From Marinilongibacter aquaticus (GTDB lineage Bacteria; Bacteroidota; Bacteroidia; Cytophagales; Spirosomataceae): a stretch of 64,000 nt of DNA. The notes under the pieces were generated by a model. The model was not told where the DNA came from and searched no databases. It worked only from the letters and a program-made list of their open reading frames with translations. The stretch is taken from positions 1,674,001-1,738,000 of the forward strand of contig NZ_CP083757.1 of assembly GCF_020149935.1 (NCBI RefSeq), written 5' to 3'. Below, piece by piece: positions 37,239-47,700 of this stretch; the first letter of the stretch is position 1, and each line of letters starts with the position of its first letter. The translations under genes and the position numbers were made by a program.

Positions 37239-38240
37239 CTATTCTTCGAGCACCGCTTGCTCCGCCCTTGCACTGCGTGTCAGCAAGAAAAAGAGCACCA
37301 CACCCAAAAGGAAACTGGCCAATGAAAAGTACAAAAGAGGGCCAGTAGGTCTGATAATCAGCATTGCTCCAATAAACTGAATGACGATAATGCCGCACAA
37401 GAAATTCACGATATGCATTCTTTGGGCATTGCTGATCATATAGGCTCCAAACGGAGCACCAAGCATCACCACCGGAATGGAAACCATCCAGTAATTATAG
37501 ACCACAGGCTGAATATCTTGCAATACAAACTGATGCAACAGAAAACCCACCACAGCATTTGCGGCCATCAACATGACGGATGTCGGTGTGGCAATTTTCT
37601 CAGACAAGTTGTATTTCATGGTAATAAAGGCGAAAGTACAGATGTCTACACCGTTGCCGAGAATTGCACTCAGCACACCTCCCACCAAAGCAATAAACAA
37701 CAACTCGAACTGCTGATATGTCGAGAGGTCGGGCAATTCTTCACGCACAAAGCGTTTTGTGTTGCGGTTCACAATATAAAGCGTAATGCCAAAACTCAAC
37801 CAAAACGAAACAAAGAGCATTTTGGCATAAGCCGGAGCCGTGTAAGGTGCTACAAAATAAGTCCCCAGAATTATACCCAAGGTACCGCCCACAAGACCGA
37901 ATTTAAGGTACTCCTTGTTTACTTTCACTTTTCTGGCGATGATCCACAGCGAAGCGGCGGTCATTCCAATACTTTGAATAGCCAATGAAAAATCACGGGC
38001 TTCTTTTGGGTGAATATCAAAAAGCAAGGTCATCACCGGGAAAGCCACAGCCCCACCACCTTCAGAGCTTGCCCCGGCCACAAACGAACCAAACATCATC
38101 GTGATCGTCATGTAAAAATATTCGGTGAAGACATGCCAATTTTCAGATATGAACATGTACGAAAACCAGATAATGTAAACCGCAATTACGGGCAAGCCGA
38201 ATATCTTAAACACTCTTTTGGAAGAATCACTCATGTGCAT
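37239..38240 (-). CDS. TauE/SafE-family permease
   Basis: The 333-residue integral membrane protein has about eight hydrophobic segments and the repeated TauE/SafE signature: FGSFVAGASSEGGGAVAFPVM in the first half and ALVGGVLSAILGNGVDICTF in the second. TauE/SafE proteins export sulfite, sulfoacetate or other organic anions. The exact substrate here cannot be told. It converges with the halogenase-like gene. Two in-frame ATGs (38240 and 38234) are possible starts. Confidence 0.85.
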   Translation of the reverse strand: MHMSDSSKRVFKIFGLPVIAVYIIWFSYMFISENWHVFTEYFYMTITMMFGSFVAGASSEGGGAVAFPVMTLLFDIHPKEARDFSLAIQSIGMTAASLWIIARKVKVNKEYLKFGLVGGTLGIILGTYFVAPYTAPAYAKMLFVSFWLSFGITLYIVNRNTKRFVREELPDLSTYQQFELLFIALVGGVLSAILGNGVDICTFAFITMKYNLSEKIATPTSVMLMAANAVVGFLLHQFVLQDIQPVVYNYWMVSIPVVMLGAPFGAYMISNAQRMHIVNFLCGIIVIQFIGAMLIIRPTGPLLYFSLASFLLGVVLFFLLTRSARAEQAVLEE

Positions 38241-38352
38241 TGAAAGTTTAGAACGAAAAGGAGAAGCGATTCCCCACAGAAAATTTTGCTATTATTTAGA
38301 CCAAATTAATACTAATTGTGCAATCAAAGCCAAACTCCTCTTTGATTTTTCT

Positions 38353-39201
38353 TTACGCCGAGGCCGTTTGGGCTTTAGCTTTCGGTGCAAGCCATCGCAT
38401 GTCAATGTATTTGGCCAACGGACCTACCAAGAAAAGGGCGTAAAAAGGAGCATAGATTGCATCGTTTAAACGCAGGAAGAATTCGACCACTGCAATCAAA
38501 ACGGCCACGATTATACGGCCCTTACGCGTGGATACCGAAGTGGGTGGATCGGTGATCATGAAAAAGATAAACAACTGGTACATCGGGCCCGTAAGCGGAG
38601 CGAGCTCGGCCAAAAAAGCCGTACTGGTCATTAGGCTTCGTACATACGCCAAAACAATGAAGCTGATCACATAAGTGATGGTCACATGAAAGCGTTTTGC
38701 ACGGTACACGATCATCAAACCCAAAGCCCAAATCACCGAAAGGGCGGCAAAATTGCTTCCCCATTGGATACTCAAACCAGCCACACTCATGGTATTCAGG
38801 GCCAACATCCAAGACACGCCAAAGTTCGATGGGTTCCAAAGGTGTCGGCCTTTATAACGAATCACATATTTCGACAAAATCGAGATCAGGGCTGTGATAA
38901 TATAAGGCCAAACCACATTCGAACGTATTAAAATACCCACGCTAATACCCGAAATGTAGGCACTCGAGAGGTTCTTCCAGGTACCTAAAATAAGCCTAGC
39001 CAATATGATTTCGGCTACAATCGAAGTCGCAATTGCCGCGATAAGGTTCACGTAACTGTCCAAAATACCGAAAGTCAGCTGGCCTGTCAACAGAATAAGG
39101 CTAATGAAAATCGGCGGTATGTATTGAAAATTATCTTTTGACCACTGATAAATACGTGCGATAAATGGCATTCTGCCCACTTTTAGCTCTTCTTGTCCCA
39201 T
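38353..39201 (-). CDS. RnfD/NqrB-like membrane protein of the UnbU type
   Basis: The 282-residue protein is almost entirely hydrophobic, with about nine membrane segments. It shows NPSNFGVSWML in the middle and the ITDPPTS motif near residue 225 that also marks RnfD/NqrB subunits. The flavinylation threonine motif of true RnfD/NqrB (S/D-G-A-T) is not seen. Relatives located beside ASPIC/UnbV genes, including those of enediyne clusters, are called UnbU. Here the ATG overlaps the stop of the UnbV-type gene by one base (TGATG), so the two are made together. The role is unknown; a membrane redox or transport partner is inferred. Confidence 0.7.
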   Translation of the reverse strand: MGQEELKVGRMPFIARIYQWSKDNFQYIPPIFISLILLTGQLTFGILDSYVNLIAAIATSIVAEIILARLILGTWKNLSSAYISGISVGILIRSNVVWPYIITALISILSKYVIRYKGRHLWNPSNFGVSWMLALNTMSVAGLSIQWGSNFAALSVIWALGLMIVYRAKRFHVTITYVISFIVLAYVRSLMTSTAFLAELAPLTGPMYQLFIFFMITDPPTSVSTRKGRIIVAVLIAVVEFFLRLNDAIYAPFYALFLVGPLAKYIDMRWLAPKAKAQTASA

Positions 39202-40988
39202 CAAATATTTTCTTTTACAATATGAAGTTTATCAATTTCGGGTGATGCAATTGTTTCGACCTTTCCCGATGGCCAATAAATTTTCACCTCTTCTACTCCG
39301 GTACTTTCTCCCAATCCAAAATGCAAACGGTGTTGATTTTGCGATGAAAAACCTACGCCGCCCGTCACCACTTGGGCTTGTTTTTTGTTTTCCCAACGCA
39401 CCTCTACTTTAGCTCCAATTGCATCGGCATTGGATACCGTGCCTTTCAAATCAAAATCGATCCAATGGTTTTTATTGGCCGGTTCGTTTTTATATACTGT
39501 TGGAATGTTGTTTTGGTTTGCCACTACCACATCCAGAACCCCTCTGTTCCACAAATCGACCATGGCCACAGAACGGCCGTCGTATGTAGCGGGCGGGCAT
39601 ACAATACCCGAAACATCTTCAAAGGCTCCGTCGCTGTTGTTCAACCAAATTTTGTCCTGCTCAAAACCCGATTGGCTGCGGTCTTCCATATCTGGCCAGT
39701 TTTTGGCGTCACCAATTATCGTGCTGTTTCCGCCCGTCACTTTGGAATATTCGTACCAATACGAGGTATTTTCTTTTGCAGAGATAAAGCCGTTGGCTAC
39801 GTAGAGATCCATGTACCCGTCGTTGTTCAAATCGCCAAATTGTGCTCCATAGCTCCAACCCGCATTTTCAATACCCGACATCTGCCCCAAATTCACGAAA
39901 GAGAGGTTGTCTTTTCCACTCATTTTGGGTCGCCAATAATTGTTTCCTTGGATCAAAATCCCCTGTTCGGTAATATTTGTACTGTATACGCCGAGTACAC
40001 CTTCATTGCCAATATCGCCCAAAGTCGCGTTCATCCCACTTTTGGGGATACGGCCCACACCCGCTTCATTCCCTCTTTCGTTGAATGAATTGCCCCCGAT
40101 ATTCATATACAGTTCATCCACATTGAAATCATTGGCCACGTACAATTCAGGGAAATGATCGCCATCAAAATCGGCAGCCGCGGCGGCGAGTGTCCACTTG
40201 GTTGAGGTCAAGCCATATTGCTCGCTCACGTCTTCAAATACACCATTGCCCGTATTCTTCATCAAGTAATTTCGGCCGCCATTGTTGGCATAACGAAAGC
40301 TTTCGGGCATAATGTCGGTGCTGCCCAAACTATCCAAATGAATGTCTTCTTGATAAAAACCTCCCAAGAAAATATCCAAAAGGCCGTCGTTGTTTACATC
40401 AAACCAAATGGCACTGTTTGCGTTCACCCATTCGGGCAGATTGCTGCCTTCTGTCACACGCTCAAAACCTTGCCCCTGTTTGTTTCTGAAAAGCTCGGGC
40501 TTTCCCCATTTGTACAAAAACAAATCCTGAAAACCATCATTATCGTAATCGGCCCAAACCGCTCCCATCGATACGCCCGTGGCTTTTGTATTCACCTCGG
40601 CCAAGCCCATCTCAACGGCAACATCTTGAAAATTGCCATCGTGCAAATTACGATAAAGGGCATTTGTGCCGCCCACAATGCTGTTTGTAAGGTACAGATC
40701 ATTCCAACCGTCGTTGTCGAAATCGCAAACTGAAACGGAAGCCCCCATCGAGGCGATCTGCAATTTAATGTTATCCAATTTCGGGTCTACTTCCGGACTG
40801 ACATGCCGAAACGAAATGCCCACCGTATTGTTGACGGGGCTTAAATAAAACCCGTACTTTTTCTGGGCCTCATCTTTTCCCGCTGAATCAAAGCCGTTTC
40901 CTCCCCCACGAGACAGGGTGAAGGTGGCCACCAATAAACCAATAAACACAACAGACGCAGCTACACGAGCCACTTTATTCTCCTTCAT
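39201..40988 (-). CDS. FG-GAP and ASPIC/UnbV (CRTAC1-like) surface protein
   Basis: The 595-residue product has a single N-terminal hydrophobic segment (about 8-27, signal or anchor). It is followed by FG-GAP/VCBS propeller repeats with DxDxDG calcium loops (DFDNDGWNDLYL, DYDNDGFQDLFL, DVNNDGLLDIFL, DLNNDGYMDLYV). It ends with an ASPIC/UnbV domain (about 520-595; GVGFSSQNQHRLHFGLGE, IYWPSGK). CRTAC1/UnbV proteins are extracytoplasmic calcium-binding proteins of unknown function. It overlaps the UnbU-like gene downstream, and the next gene upstream is a larger UnbV-family lipoprotein. Confidence 0.83.
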   Translation of the reverse strand: MKENKVARVAASVVFIGLLVATFTLSRGGGNGFDSAGKDEAQKKYGFYLSPVNNTVGISFRHVSPEVDPKLDNIKLQIASMGASVSVCDFDNDGWNDLYLTNSIVGGTNALYRNLHDGNFQDVAVEMGLAEVNTKATGVSMGAVWADYDNDGFQDLFLYKWGKPELFRNKQGQGFERVTEGSNLPEWVNANSAIWFDVNNDGLLDIFLGGFYQEDIHLDSLGSTDIMPESFRYANNGGRNYLMKNTGNGVFEDVSEQYGLTSTKWTLAAAAADFDGDHFPELYVANDFNVDELYMNIGGNSFNERGNEAGVGRIPKSGMNATLGDIGNEGVLGVYSTNITEQGILIQGNNYWRPKMSGKDNLSFVNLGQMSGIENAGWSYGAQFGDLNNDGYMDLYVANGFISAKENTSYWYEYSKVTGGNSTIIGDAKNWPDMEDRSQSGFEQDKIWLNNSDGAFEDVSGIVCPPATYDGRSVAMVDLWNRGVLDVVVANQNNIPTVYKNEPANKNHWIDFDLKGTVSNADAIGAKVEVRWENKKQAQVVTGGVGFSSQNQHRLHFGLGESTGVEEVKIYWPSGKVETIASPEIDKLHIVKENI

Positions 40989-41044
40989 TGCTCACAAAAT
41001 TTTAAACCACAATCTACTCAATCAGTTATAATACAACAAATTAC

Positions 41045-41059
41045 AAGATCATCGATCTT
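41045..41059 (-). terminator. Weak hairpin after the TPR/UnbV gene
   Basis: AAGATC (41045-41050) and GATCTT (41054-41059) are perfect inverted repeats around ATC, just downstream of the 41069 stop on the minus strand. The tail is not T-rich enough for a confident terminator. Confidence 0.25.
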
Positions 41060-41068
41060 ATAAACGCA

Positions 41069-44000
41069 TCATCTCATGTTGTTCGGTTTCAACATATTTT
41101 TAAACTCTTCGGTATCCACAAATCGCGTATTGTACTGCTCTCTGTATTTCTTCAATCGCTCATCCGAAGGGTATTCCGCTTTTCCTGAATAAGGATAGGA
41201 AGGCATCGCATGAAAAGGCAGAGGTTCCACCGTTTGCCCCTGTGCCGTATTCAAATCGCCGTCTTTCACCCAACCTTCGCTGTAAATCAAGAAATCCCTT
41301 TTCCAGCCTTTCGGCAAACGCGGCATATTTTTAGCGTCGAAATCTATGGTAATCACATCGCCAGAATTGGCAATCACATATTCATCGTCGCCGTGTTGCA
41401 AAAGCGGCAATACATCGCCAAAACGCGTATAATATCCAATCAGATCTCTCCACTGCTGCCCTTGGCTGGTATTGTAAAAATCAAACCAATGCGGCCCAAA
41501 AGGCCCGCCCTTCCTATATGTATACGAATATCCGCGAAAATCGAGCTGGGCATCTGTCATTTTCAAGTCGTACATTTTATACGGCGAATGGCTCAAACGC
41601 GTACTGAAGAATGCTTCGTCCCAATAAATCTGCATATTGGTTTTAATGCGTACCATTCGATTGTCTTCCGTCAAAAACTTCCCGCTCAAATCAGCTATCA
41701 CCATTTTATCTTTTCCCATCGGAAAGCCAATATTGGGAATCACCGTTTGCCATTCACCCTTTTTGTTCTTCACCTGTAAACTTGGCGGATAAGGTAAATT
41801 TTGTTGAGCTTGATCAACCGATACATTGATACTGGCATCTGCGGGGAAAATCCAACCGCGTAAGAAAAGATACAGGTTCTCGCCTTTGGCCGCATCGCCA
41901 AGATCGAGAATCAAATCATGGTCTTGGGCAATGCCCTGGTATTTTCCCAAGCCAAAATTCGACACGTATTGGAAATCATATTTCTTCAATTTATCCAACA
42001 CATCGTTTCCTTTTTCGTCTTGAGCAGCAATGGGCCTTTGTTTATCTGCCACATTGTACAATTTTCTTCCCGGAAAAGGAGGTGCTACAAACCGCTCATC
42101 TACAAACACATCCACCGAATCGGGATGATCCACAGCAATCAAGCTGGTTTTGTCAAAATATACGGCTTCCCAAAGCTCTTCGGTTATCTTAATCGTGTAT
42201 TTACCGTCTTTGGCTTTCAGCTTATCTCCAGAAATCAGTAAGTACTCTTTCGAAGGGTCGGAAAAAGCATATGTGGTGTCTCCATTGGCAACCGCCAAAG
42301 GCATTCCCAAAGCACTTCGCCACATCATGTCTTTTTGAAATTCAAAGGCTTCGCCGTTCCAAGTAAACAAAAACGGGCAAGAACCTTTCAACTTTTCTTC
42401 TTCTATAAAGCGTTGCCTACGCGAAGGGTCGCTCACATATTCGGGAGCTCCATTGGGCCAAATGATACGCACGGCCTCCAAAGAATCACGCATACCGACA
42501 CCAAAGTTGGTTAACGCTCGCGTAATGGTTTTCATCTGATACAAATCCCCCGCCTTCAATTCGACGCGAGCTCCAATTCCAAAGCGGTTGTTTTTGCTGT
42601 TGCCGAAAGTAAGTCCACGCAACTGCACCTGCATGTAACGGTTCAAACTTCCGCCATCGTTTCTTACAAAATTCACACCATTGGGACCCGACAAAAACAA
42701 GTCGTCGTCGCCATCCAAATTGAAATCGGCGATTTCGATGTTATGCCCTTGAATGGCCTTCTCTGGCAATAAATTGCTTACATCACTAAAGCCTTTGTTC
42801 TGCTCATTGTGAAACAAGCGTATCCCTTTCGATCCAGAATCGGAATTTAATCCGGCTACGAAAATATCTTCGTGCCCATCGTTGTCAAAATCAATGAAAA
42901 CTGCAGCTTTACCTTCTATGCCTTTCAACGATTTACTCATATTGGCCGACACTGCATCCTTTACAAAACCCTTATTTCCTGCATTTTTTAGAAGCGTGAG
43001 TTTTTCATTGCCCAACACCAGCAGATCGATCATGCCGTCGTTGTTGTAATCGCCTACCGCCAAAGCATTGGCAGACTCGATTGCCGTTGACACTTCTTGC
43101 GTGAAACCTTCAAACTGAGCATGTCGCTTGTTGTCAACAAATTGCAAGGTTCCATCCGAAGTCAAAAGAGCGATATCCAAATCGCCATCCGAATCCCAAT
43201 CACCAAAACAAATGTCTTTCGTACCATTGGCTGGTCCAGAAAGCCCCATGGCTTTGGCCTGCTCGGTAAAACTTCCGTTGTTGTTGTTTCTAAAGAGTTT
43301 ATTCGTTCCGTTGCAAGCAATGTACAAATCGAGGTCACCGTCCTGATCCAAGTCGGCAATACGGATTTTCCGTCCATCATTTATATTTCCAAGGCCGATA
43401 TCATTCTTAATTTCGGTAAAAGTGCCGTCACCTTGATTGTGGTACACCAACATGCCCTTATCCGTTAAAATCAGCAAATCTTGATAGCCGTCGTTATCGT
43501 AATCGGCAAAAGCCGCGTCCCTTTCTTCTCCATGCTCGAATCCCATACTGGAACTGGCATCGGCAAAGCCGCCAAAACTTCTTTTAAACAAAAAATGTGA
43601 ACTGGGATTTCCCTTGAAACCCAAATAAATATACGAGGTTCCTGTACCGTCGTCGTCGGCCATGGCCATGGCAGAATATTCCACATTCTTCATGCTGGGC
43701 AAAACCAGGCCAGCCCCTTCGGTATCGTCTACAAAGCTCATGTCGGCCAATGTCACATCCTTCTCGCTGTCGGTGCGGTTGAATTTGCTGTCGTAAAATT
43801 GGAAGCTGATATTGGGCAAAGCCAAGGGCTGCAACTCGGCATAGCTTTCGGCATAGGCACTGGTCGCTTCAATCAATTTATGAAAACGCTGAATGGAGTA
43901 CAGGGCTTCTTCGGCTTTATTGCTGCTCAACAATTTGGTGGCCTGCGTGTAGGCCGTTTCAATTGCCGTGGAAAAGTCCGGAGCTATTTTCCGAACGCTT

Positions 44001-44593
44001 TGTATATAATTCAATGCGGAATCGGCTTGGGCACCTTTGGCCATCATTTCGCTCAACTGCAAACGAGCCAATACATTGGAGGGACTGATTTCCAATATTT
44101 TCAACAAATTCGTTTTGGCCTCTGCCTCATTCTCTCCTTTTTCTGCCAAATTATAGAGCATATAATAGGCCACTGCATTTTTAGGTTCCGCTTCCAAAAC
44201 CTTTCCCAATTGCGTTTTTGCGGCAGTCAAATCGCCCTTTTTGGCATAAATCTCAGACAGAATCAATTTGAGATTCACATTTTCCGAATCGACATTCAGT
44301 CCCGCTTCGATCTGGCTTTCGGCATCGTCAAAATTATCCTGAGCCAAATACAGCAACGAAAGGTATAGATAGTTTAAGGTATTTTCTGGATTGGCCTTTA
44401 TCGCCTTTTGGAAAGCGATTTCGGCCTCATCGTATTTCCCTTCGTTCAGATAGGAAAAGGCCATTAAACCAGCCGGGTTCCCTTCGTCTGCAGGCTCCTC
44501 ATCTCCATCTTGCTTACAGGCCGACATGCCCAGCACGACAAAGAATAAAAACAGAAGCAGTGCACGAATTTGGGCGTTCAGTTTTCTCAACAT
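41069..44593 (-). CDS. Large lipoprotein with TPR, FG-GAP and ASPIC/UnbV domains
   Basis: The 1174-residue protein has a lipoprotein signal (lipidated Cys26) and about six to seven TPR units (about 40-240; EGKYDEAEIAFQKAIKANPE). FG-GAP repeats follow (about 360-640; DYDNDGYQDLLIL, DLDQDGDLDLYIA, DFDNDGHEDIFVA), then an ASPIC/UnbV domain (about 660-730; MRDSLEAVRIIWPNG). A C-terminal region of about 430 residues is of unfamiliar beta-rich character (from SCPFLFTWNGEAFEFQKD to the end). Fusion of TPR and UnbV modules suggests a surface scaffold or binding protein. The upstream sequence carries two copies of the octamer GCTCCTAA on the minus strand. Confidence 0.78.
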   Translation of the reverse strand: MLRKLNAQIRALLLFLFFVVLGMSACKQDGDEEPADEGNPAGLMAFSYLNEGKYDEAEIAFQKAIKANPENTLNYLYLSLLYLAQDNFDDAESQIEAGLNVDSENVNLKLILSEIYAKKGDLTAAKTQLGKVLEAEPKNAVAYYMLYNLAEKGENEAEAKTNLLKILEISPSNVLARLQLSEMMAKGAQADSALNYIQSVRKIAPDFSTAIETAYTQATKLLSSNKAEEALYSIQRFHKLIEATSAYAESYAELQPLALPNISFQFYDSKFNRTDSEKDVTLADMSFVDDTEGAGLVLPSMKNVEYSAMAMADDDGTGTSYIYLGFKGNPSSHFLFKRSFGGFADASSSMGFEHGEERDAAFADYDNDGYQDLLILTDKGMLVYHNQGDGTFTEIKNDIGLGNINDGRKIRIADLDQDGDLDLYIACNGTNKLFRNNNNGSFTEQAKAMGLSGPANGTKDICFGDWDSDGDLDIALLTSDGTLQFVDNKRHAQFEGFTQEVSTAIESANALAVGDYNNDGMIDLLVLGNEKLTLLKNAGNKGFVKDAVSANMSKSLKGIEGKAAVFIDFDNDGHEDIFVAGLNSDSGSKGIRLFHNEQNKGFSDVSNLLPEKAIQGHNIEIADFNLDGDDDLFLSGPNGVNFVRNDGGSLNRYMQVQLRGLTFGNSKNNRFGIGARVELKAGDLYQMKTITRALTNFGVGMRDSLEAVRIIWPNGAPEYVSDPSRRQRFIEEEKLKGSCPFLFTWNGEAFEFQKDMMWRSALGMPLAVANGDTTYAFSDPSKEYLLISGDKLKAKDGKYTIKITEELWEAVYFDKTSLIAVDHPDSVDVFVDERFVAPPFPGRKLYNVADKQRPIAAQDEKGNDVLDKLKKYDFQYVSNFGLGKYQGIAQDHDLILDLGDAAKGENLYLFLRGWIFPADASINVSVDQAQQNLPYPPSLQVKNKKGEWQTVIPNIGFPMGKDKMVIADLSGKFLTEDNRMVRIKTNMQIYWDEAFFSTRLSHSPYKMYDLKMTDAQLDFRGYSYTYRKGGPFGPHWFDFYNTSQGQQWRDLIGYYTRFGDVLPLLQHGDDEYVIANSGDVITIDFDAKNMPRLPKGWKRDFLIYSEGWVKDGDLNTAQGQTVEPLPFHAMPSYPYSGKAEYPSDERLKKYREQYNTRFVDTEEFKNMLKPNNMR

Positions 44594-44596
44594 ATT

Positions 44597-44649
44597 CTAA
44601 TTAATTAGGAGCCATTTTAGAGCGATTTCGCTCGATTTTGCTTAGGAGC
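44597..44649 (-). promoter_or_regulatory. Repeated GCTCCTAA motif and palindrome upstream of the TPR/UnbV gene
   Basis: On the minus strand, GCTCCTAA occurs at 44642-44649 and 44605-44612, the latter running into the 12-base palindrome CTAATTAATTAG (44597-44608) directly before the ATG. The same octamer and a similar palindrome occur upstream of susC. It may be an operator or leader element. A GAGCGA/TCGCTC hairpin lies between the two copies and may instead terminate the preceding gene. Confidence 0.35.
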
Positions 44650-44710
44650 AAAAATAATGATTTTAAGCTCAAAGGCACACCTTATTCCACATCTCTTCTC
44701 ATAGAAATCC

Positions 44711-47700
44711 CTACTCCTTTACCGAAAAATCCGTTACCCCGTTGGGCACCCAAACCGTGCGGCTCGATTGCGAAAGATAGGACGAGCCGAAATTGGCTTC
44801 CATCAATATTTTATGCCCATTGAAACTATACGTATATCGTTTGGCCTTTTCCGAAAGTTTCATTCTGTTTCCCGCAGGCACAGTAGACCTGAACATTTTT
44901 GCCGGTCCATTGTTTTGCAAAGCGAGATATAATGGCGTGCCGTCGGCATGCGAAAGACTGACCAAACTACGGGCATTGCCCGGAACATTAAAACCCGAAT
45001 GTTTACGTACCGTAAATGTGCCGTCGCCATTTCCCAAAAGCAGAAGTCCATTCAAGGCATCCATTTTCCCCACAAACATCTCGTTGTTGTACTTATTGCC
45101 CGCAAACAACACATCCAAAAGGCCATCTTGGTCGAAATCGCCAGTGAGCATTCCACTAACAGGTGCAAACTGCACCTGCATGGGCAGCCTTTTCACTGTA
45201 AATTTACCTCCGCCCAAGTTTTCAATAAGGGCCGTGGCATTGTAATTCAGATAGTGTTTTTCTGCCAATTCCTGCTCTTCCTCTGTAAGTAAATCGTTAG
45301 CCCGTACTTCCGAAAAAGCCTTATACGTGTTGAAACGCGTACGCAACACACTCAACTGCCTGCTGATGTCGTCCTTTCCATTGTAAGGCACAAAAACCTT
45401 TTCTCCGTTTTCATCCGGAAAATATACGAAGGGCAACACATCGTAATTTTTATTGCCGTCGAAATCACCAGAAAGTAACATTGCCGGGTAATCTTTCGAG
45501 CCTTTGAACAGACCATTTTCACCCACATTGCCCACGATATAATCAATATCCCCGTCTTGATCGTAATCACCAGATGTTATGCTGTTCCAAATACCTTGAT
45601 AATCCTCAAGTCCAGATTTCTCCAAAAGTGCGAAACGCCCGCCTTCATTTTTTATCGCCTGAATTGGCATGAAATCGCCCGCCAAAATGAGGTCCAAATC
45701 GTTGTCGTTGTCGAAATCGGTCCACAAAGCATCTGTAATCAAGCCAATATCGGTCAGGCAAGGGGCCAATTCTTGGCTCACATCAGAAAATTTAATCTGC
45801 CCATTTTTCGAATCGTTCCTCAGCAAAGTACTGGAAGTCACTTTGGGATACTGAGTAGGCGTATTTCTTCCGGAAACGAACAAATCCAAATCACCATCTT
45901 GATCAAAATCTGCGGCTCGCACACATGCACCGCTATTCAGCAACACGGGCAAAGCTTGCTCTTCGCTATTGAAATGCCCCGAGCCGTCATTGCTGTACAA
46001 ACGATCTTGAAAAGACGGACTATTGGGGTGATCCTCATTTCCTCCGCTTACGATGTACAAATCTTGATCGCCATCACCATCAGCATCAAAAAACAGCACA
46101 CCTAAATCTTCTGAACGCTTTTGAAGCGTATCTACGGGCGGCAGTAAATTCGCTTGTGTAAATTGGCCTTTAGCATTTTGCAAGAAAAATACACCCTTTT
46201 TAAATTTTGCTCCCCCAACGAAAACATCATCGAGTCCGTCGCCGTTTACATCGGCCACGGCAGCACCGGGTCCCATATCGGCCAAGCTAAAAGGCAAAGA
46301 ACTTTGGATGTTTATATCGTGAAAAATATGCTCGTGGTGTACAAATTGCAGGTCATCGACCACCTCGAACAAAGGATTGCTTTTTATTTCGTGCAAACTG
46401 GCCCAATCAAAAGGCGTTTGGGCTTCAGCTTGTTTAAACTCAATTTTCTGATTGGCCTTTACATTTTTTAAAGTCTGCGACAAACCGTTGGGCCAAATCA
46501 CAGTTAATTCGGGCACGGCATCCTGTTTCCCCAAACCAATATGTCCTTGAAATTGCACCGAAGACTTGTAGCCGCGGTACGGATTCATCTCAAAATAATA
46601 ATCTTTGTCGGCTTGGATTGTGCCTACCACCACTGCCCCAATCCCATTCGGGTTTTTGCCTTGGCCAATAAAAGAGAAATCGAGATAATTCGCCGAAAGT
46701 TCGTCGTTATCGTTTTGTGTGTTTTTATAAATAAACGCCGGGTCGCTGGTATTGCAAACTACATAATCCAGATCGCCATCATTGTCTAAATCTGCAAACG
46801 CTGCACCACTCGAAAAGCTCGGAATCTCCATACCCCAAGCCTCCGTCACGTTTTCGAAAGTCAGGTCGCCTTTGTTGCGATAGGCATAATTACTGATTTT
46901 CACTTCAGGAATCTGGGTAAGCAATTTCTTCTTGCTGACCAATTGCTGGGCTTCTGCACGGTATTGCATGAAATCCCTTTCGGTAATGTCTTTGGGAAAA
47001 CCGTTTGTGACCAAGAGGTCCAAAAAACCATCGTTGTCAAAGTCGGCTAAAGTGGGGGTCCAACTCCAATCTGTTTCAGCCACGCCAGAAAGTAGGCCAA
47101 TCTCCTGAAAACTGCCATCTTCGCCTGAGTTCAGCTGCAAAGTATTCCGCATGTATTGGTACACATAATTCCATTGATCCGACCTTTTGAACCAATCTGG
47201 ATTTGTGCCGGCGATAAACATTTTCTTGCGGAAATTATCTTCGGGCATCATATCCAACACATAAATGTCAGGATTTCCGTCGTTGTTGATGTCGGCCACA
47301 TCATTCCCCATGGCCGAATATCCCATGTGTTTAAAATACTGGTTGGCTTTATCGACAAAAGTTCCATCATGTTGATTGATGTACATCAAGTCATTCGAGG
47401 CGTAGTCGTTCGTGACGAAAATGTCTTTCCAACCGTCTTTATTTATATCCAAAATATTTACTCCAAGGCCAAAACCTTCAATCAAAACACCCGCTTCACC
47501 ACTGACATTCTGATAGACAGGGTGCTCCATACCTTCTTGCCAATCGCAACGATACAGCCTGTCTGTATTGAGGTACGAACCATCTTTTACTTTCTTTCGA
47601 AACAAGTTTGGGTTCTGGTCTATACGATTGGTCAATACATACAAATCAAGATCTCCATCGTTGTCGTAGTCGAAAAAAGCAGCCCCTTCACTAAAGCCGT

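Noticed and set aside
38353-40988. Reading the UnbU/UnbV pair as part of an enediyne cluster
   Set aside because: No enediyne polyketide synthase, thioesterase or other warhead gene is present in the window.
44613-44649. GAGCGA/TCGCTC and TTTTGC/GCAAAA hairpins considered as firm terminators of the VCBS gene
   Set aside because: Stems are short and no T-run follows on the minus strand, so they are only mentioned within the regulatory entry.
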